Below, one piece after another: positions 62,792 to 64,000 of a DNA stretch of 64,000 bases. The translations under genes and the position numbers were made by a program. The stretch is taken from positions 513,570-577,569 of the forward strand of contig NZ_BMMW01000001.1 in NCBI RefSeq assembly GCF_014646135.1, in the 5' to 3' direction. The first letter of the stretch is position 1. The number at the start of each line of letters is the position of its first letter. The stretch comes from Nocardia camponoti (lineage in GTDB: Bacteria > Actinomycetota > Actinomycetes > Mycobacteriales > Mycobacteriaceae). Under the pieces are notes generated by a model, which did not search any database, had not been told where the DNA came from, and worked only from the letters and a program-made list of their open reading frames with translations.

Positions 62792-63403
62792 TTACCCCAG
62801 CACCAGGCTGAGGGCGAGCGCCGCCATCACCACCGCGATAGCCCCATCAAGCACCCGCCACGCCACCGGTCGTTGAAAGAGCGGCGCGAGCCGTCGCGCG
62901 CCGAACCCAATCCCCGCGAACCACACCACGCTGGCGATCATCGCGCCGAGCGCGATCATCCATTTGTGCGCGTGCGCGTTGGCGTACCCGCCGAGCAACA
63001 CGACTGTGTCGAGGTAAACATGCGGATTCAGCCAGGTCAGTGCGAGGCAGGTCAGCATGGTCGCGCCGAGCGCTGTCGAAGCCCCCGCGGTGTCGGCGAT
63101 CAACGCTGACGAACGGAAGGCACGGCGCGCGGCGAGTACCGCGTACCCAAACAGGAACGCGGCTCCGGCGTAGCGGACCACCGTGACGAGCATGGGCGCG
63201 GCTTCGATGACCGCACCGAAACCCCCAACACCCGCCGCGATCAGCGCGATGTCGGACCCCGCGCAGATCGCGACCACCGGCAACACATGCTCCCCACGAA
63301 TCCCTTGCCGCAACACAAACGCGTTCTGCGCGCCGATAGCCACGATGAGCGAAAGTCCGAACCCGAACCCGGTGAGTGCGGCGGCCAAAGATGAGGGAAT
63401 CAC
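62792..63403 (-). CDS. LysE/ArgO-type amino acid exporter
   Basis: 203 residues, six helices, the size of LysE. Signatures: [23 protein letters not shown] at the N-terminus and [21 protein letters not shown], with the family-defining Asn-Pro-His-x-Tyr-x-Asp. It is predicted to export basic amino acids. No LysG-type regulator lies upstream. GTG 63403 lies 7 nt after a -10 hexamer (63415-63410). Confidence 0.92.
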   Translation of the reverse strand: MIPSSLAAALTGFGFGLSLIVAIGAQNAFVLRQGIRGEHVLPVVAICAGSDIALIAAGVGGFGAVIEAAPMLVTVVRYAGAAFLFGYAVLAARRAFRSSALIADTAGASTALGATMLTCLALTWLNPHVYLDTVVLLGGYANAHAHKWMIALGAMIASVVWFAGIGFGARRLAPLFQRPVAWRVLDGAIAVVMAALALSLVLG

Positions 63404-63409
63404 GGTCCC

Positions 63410-63415
63410 ACGTTA
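63410..63415 (-). promoter_or_regulatory. Candidate -10 box, leaderless lysE-like gene
   Basis: TAACGT on the minus strand fits TANNNT and ends 7 nt before GTG 63403. Confidence 0.45.
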
Positions 63416-63757
63416 GTGTCCGCGCCTGGCGGTAGTTCAGCAGTGGAGGGGTTTGGCGCGAATTGTTTTGTCACAGTGACGAATTCACGTTGATAACCGG
63501 GAACGGGCTGCCGTAGCCGATCTACCGATTTAATGTCACGTGACGTAAAACGAGGGAGTGGTTCCCGGATTCCTCGGCTGGAACCCGAAACTCTTCCGCC
63601 GCGCGTCACCGGTGCGCTCAGGGTTTACCGGCCATCGCTACGGTTACGACACCGCCTTGAACGCACGCGCGAACGCACCGAAAACCCCTCTCGCCGAACC
63701 GGTTTCGCGCGCCGATAATGCACATTATGTCAAGTAGACGCTAACTCCCGCCCCCGC
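63416..63757. other. Intergenic region with palindromes, no gene
   Basis: About 340 bp between the LysE and XRE genes, less GC-rich than the surroundings. It contains the perfect palindrome GTCACGTGAC (63535-63544), a CCGGGAAC/GTTCCCGG pair (about 63498-63505 and 63561-63568) that brackets it, and ATAATG-CA-CATTAT (63715-63728). Open frames here have atypical codon use and no recognisable product. It is probably regulatory. Confidence 0.5.
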
Positions 63758-63970
63758 TCAGCAAGAAATGGAGCCTCCCAGCGAACTGTCCAGCCGCACC
63801 CCGAGGACCCTCGTGAGTTCACCGACGCTGTCGGCACTCGGCTTGACCACATCGCGCTCCCACCGGCTGATCTGGTCGCCGTTCTTGATGCCGATCCAGT
63901 CCGCCAACTCCGCCTGCGTAAACCCGGAGGCCATCCGTGCCGCTCGAATGGTTTTACCGATCGTGGACAT
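63758..63970 (-). CDS. Small XRE-family HTH protein
   Basis: 70 residues, almost entirely one HTH domain: IRAARMASGFTQAELADWIGIKNGDQISRWERDVVKPSADSVGELTRVLGV. A Cro/C1-type DNA-binding protein with no second domain. GGGGAG precedes ATG 63970. Such small regulators can be antitoxins or phage-type repressors, but no toxin gene is visible in this window on the downstream side; the upstream neighbour lies beyond the right edge. Confidence 0.85.
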   Translation of the reverse strand: MSTIGKTIRAARMASGFTQAELADWIGIKNGDQISRWERDVVKPSADSVGELTRVLGVRLDSSLGGSISC

Positions 63971-64000
63971 GGTCTCCCCTCTCTGTCGATGCCCTCGGCG

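Overview
The window is high-GC DNA from an actinobacterium, almost certainly a mycolic-acid-containing member of the Mycobacteriales (Gordonia, Tsukamurella, Rhodococcus or mycobacterial relatives). The signs are a mycothiol ligase gene (mshC), an MMPL transporter next to an MTB12-like lipoprotein, a HelD/HelR RNA polymerase recycling ATPase, PPK2, a DUF5703 protein, FadD and FadB2-type lipid enzymes, and many genes whose -10 hexamer sits 7-9 nt in front of an ATG or GTG, as expected for leaderless mRNAs. No rRNA, tRNA, CRISPR array, transposase or phage gene was seen. The window looks like ordinary chromosome.

Layout: 1-1790 pepN (minus, cut by the left edge). 2051-5302 molybdate operon: a HTH-TOBE regulator followed by overlapping modA, modB and modC. 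5303-5535 an intergenic stretch packed with three inverted repeats. 5536-6090 DHFR/RibD-like protein. 6126-8676 two FMN-dependent LLM monooxygenases. 8902-9759 FadB2-type dehydrogenase. 9896-12691 Nramp transporter and sugar porter. 12744-17068 hypothetical protein, PPK2, and a secreted protein with a metallophosphatase. 17160-19337 HelD/HelR. 19421-25626 one tightly overlapping operon: Tat lipoprotein solute-binding protein, two permeases, a double ATPase, and a third LLM monooxygenase.

25886-44092 keeps the gene content of the M. tuberculosis Rv2141c-Rv2130c neighbourhood as I know it: M20 peptidase, YbhB/YbcL protein, pyrD, an LppL-like lipoprotein, uppP, histidine phosphatase, DUF3090, SCO1664-family protein and mshC. 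It is interrupted by a fadD gene, an MTB12-like lipoprotein/MMPL pair, an iron-regulated haem-uptake operon (hmuTUV) and an aldo/keto reductase. In the haem operon, two tiny open frames (50 and 36 codons) bridge hmuT-hmuU and hmuU-hmuV with ATGA overlaps at all four junctions.

44093-57592 holds a P1B-type ATPase with unusual signature residues, a universal stress protein, a DUF445/Abi-alpha gene pair, an enoyl-CoA hydratase, two TetR regulators, a Na+/H+ antiporter fused to a UBP zinc finger, a histidine phosphatase, a FrnE-like DsbA protein, a glucose-dehydrogenase-like enzyme, a DUF1460 secreted protein and a small hypothetical. 57635-63970 holds a short UvrA paralogue, a DUF1254/DUF1214 protein overlapping functionally with a DHA2 exporter, a LysE exporter and a small XRE regulator. 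Convergent gene ends are mostly marked by strong stem-loops without long U tracts.
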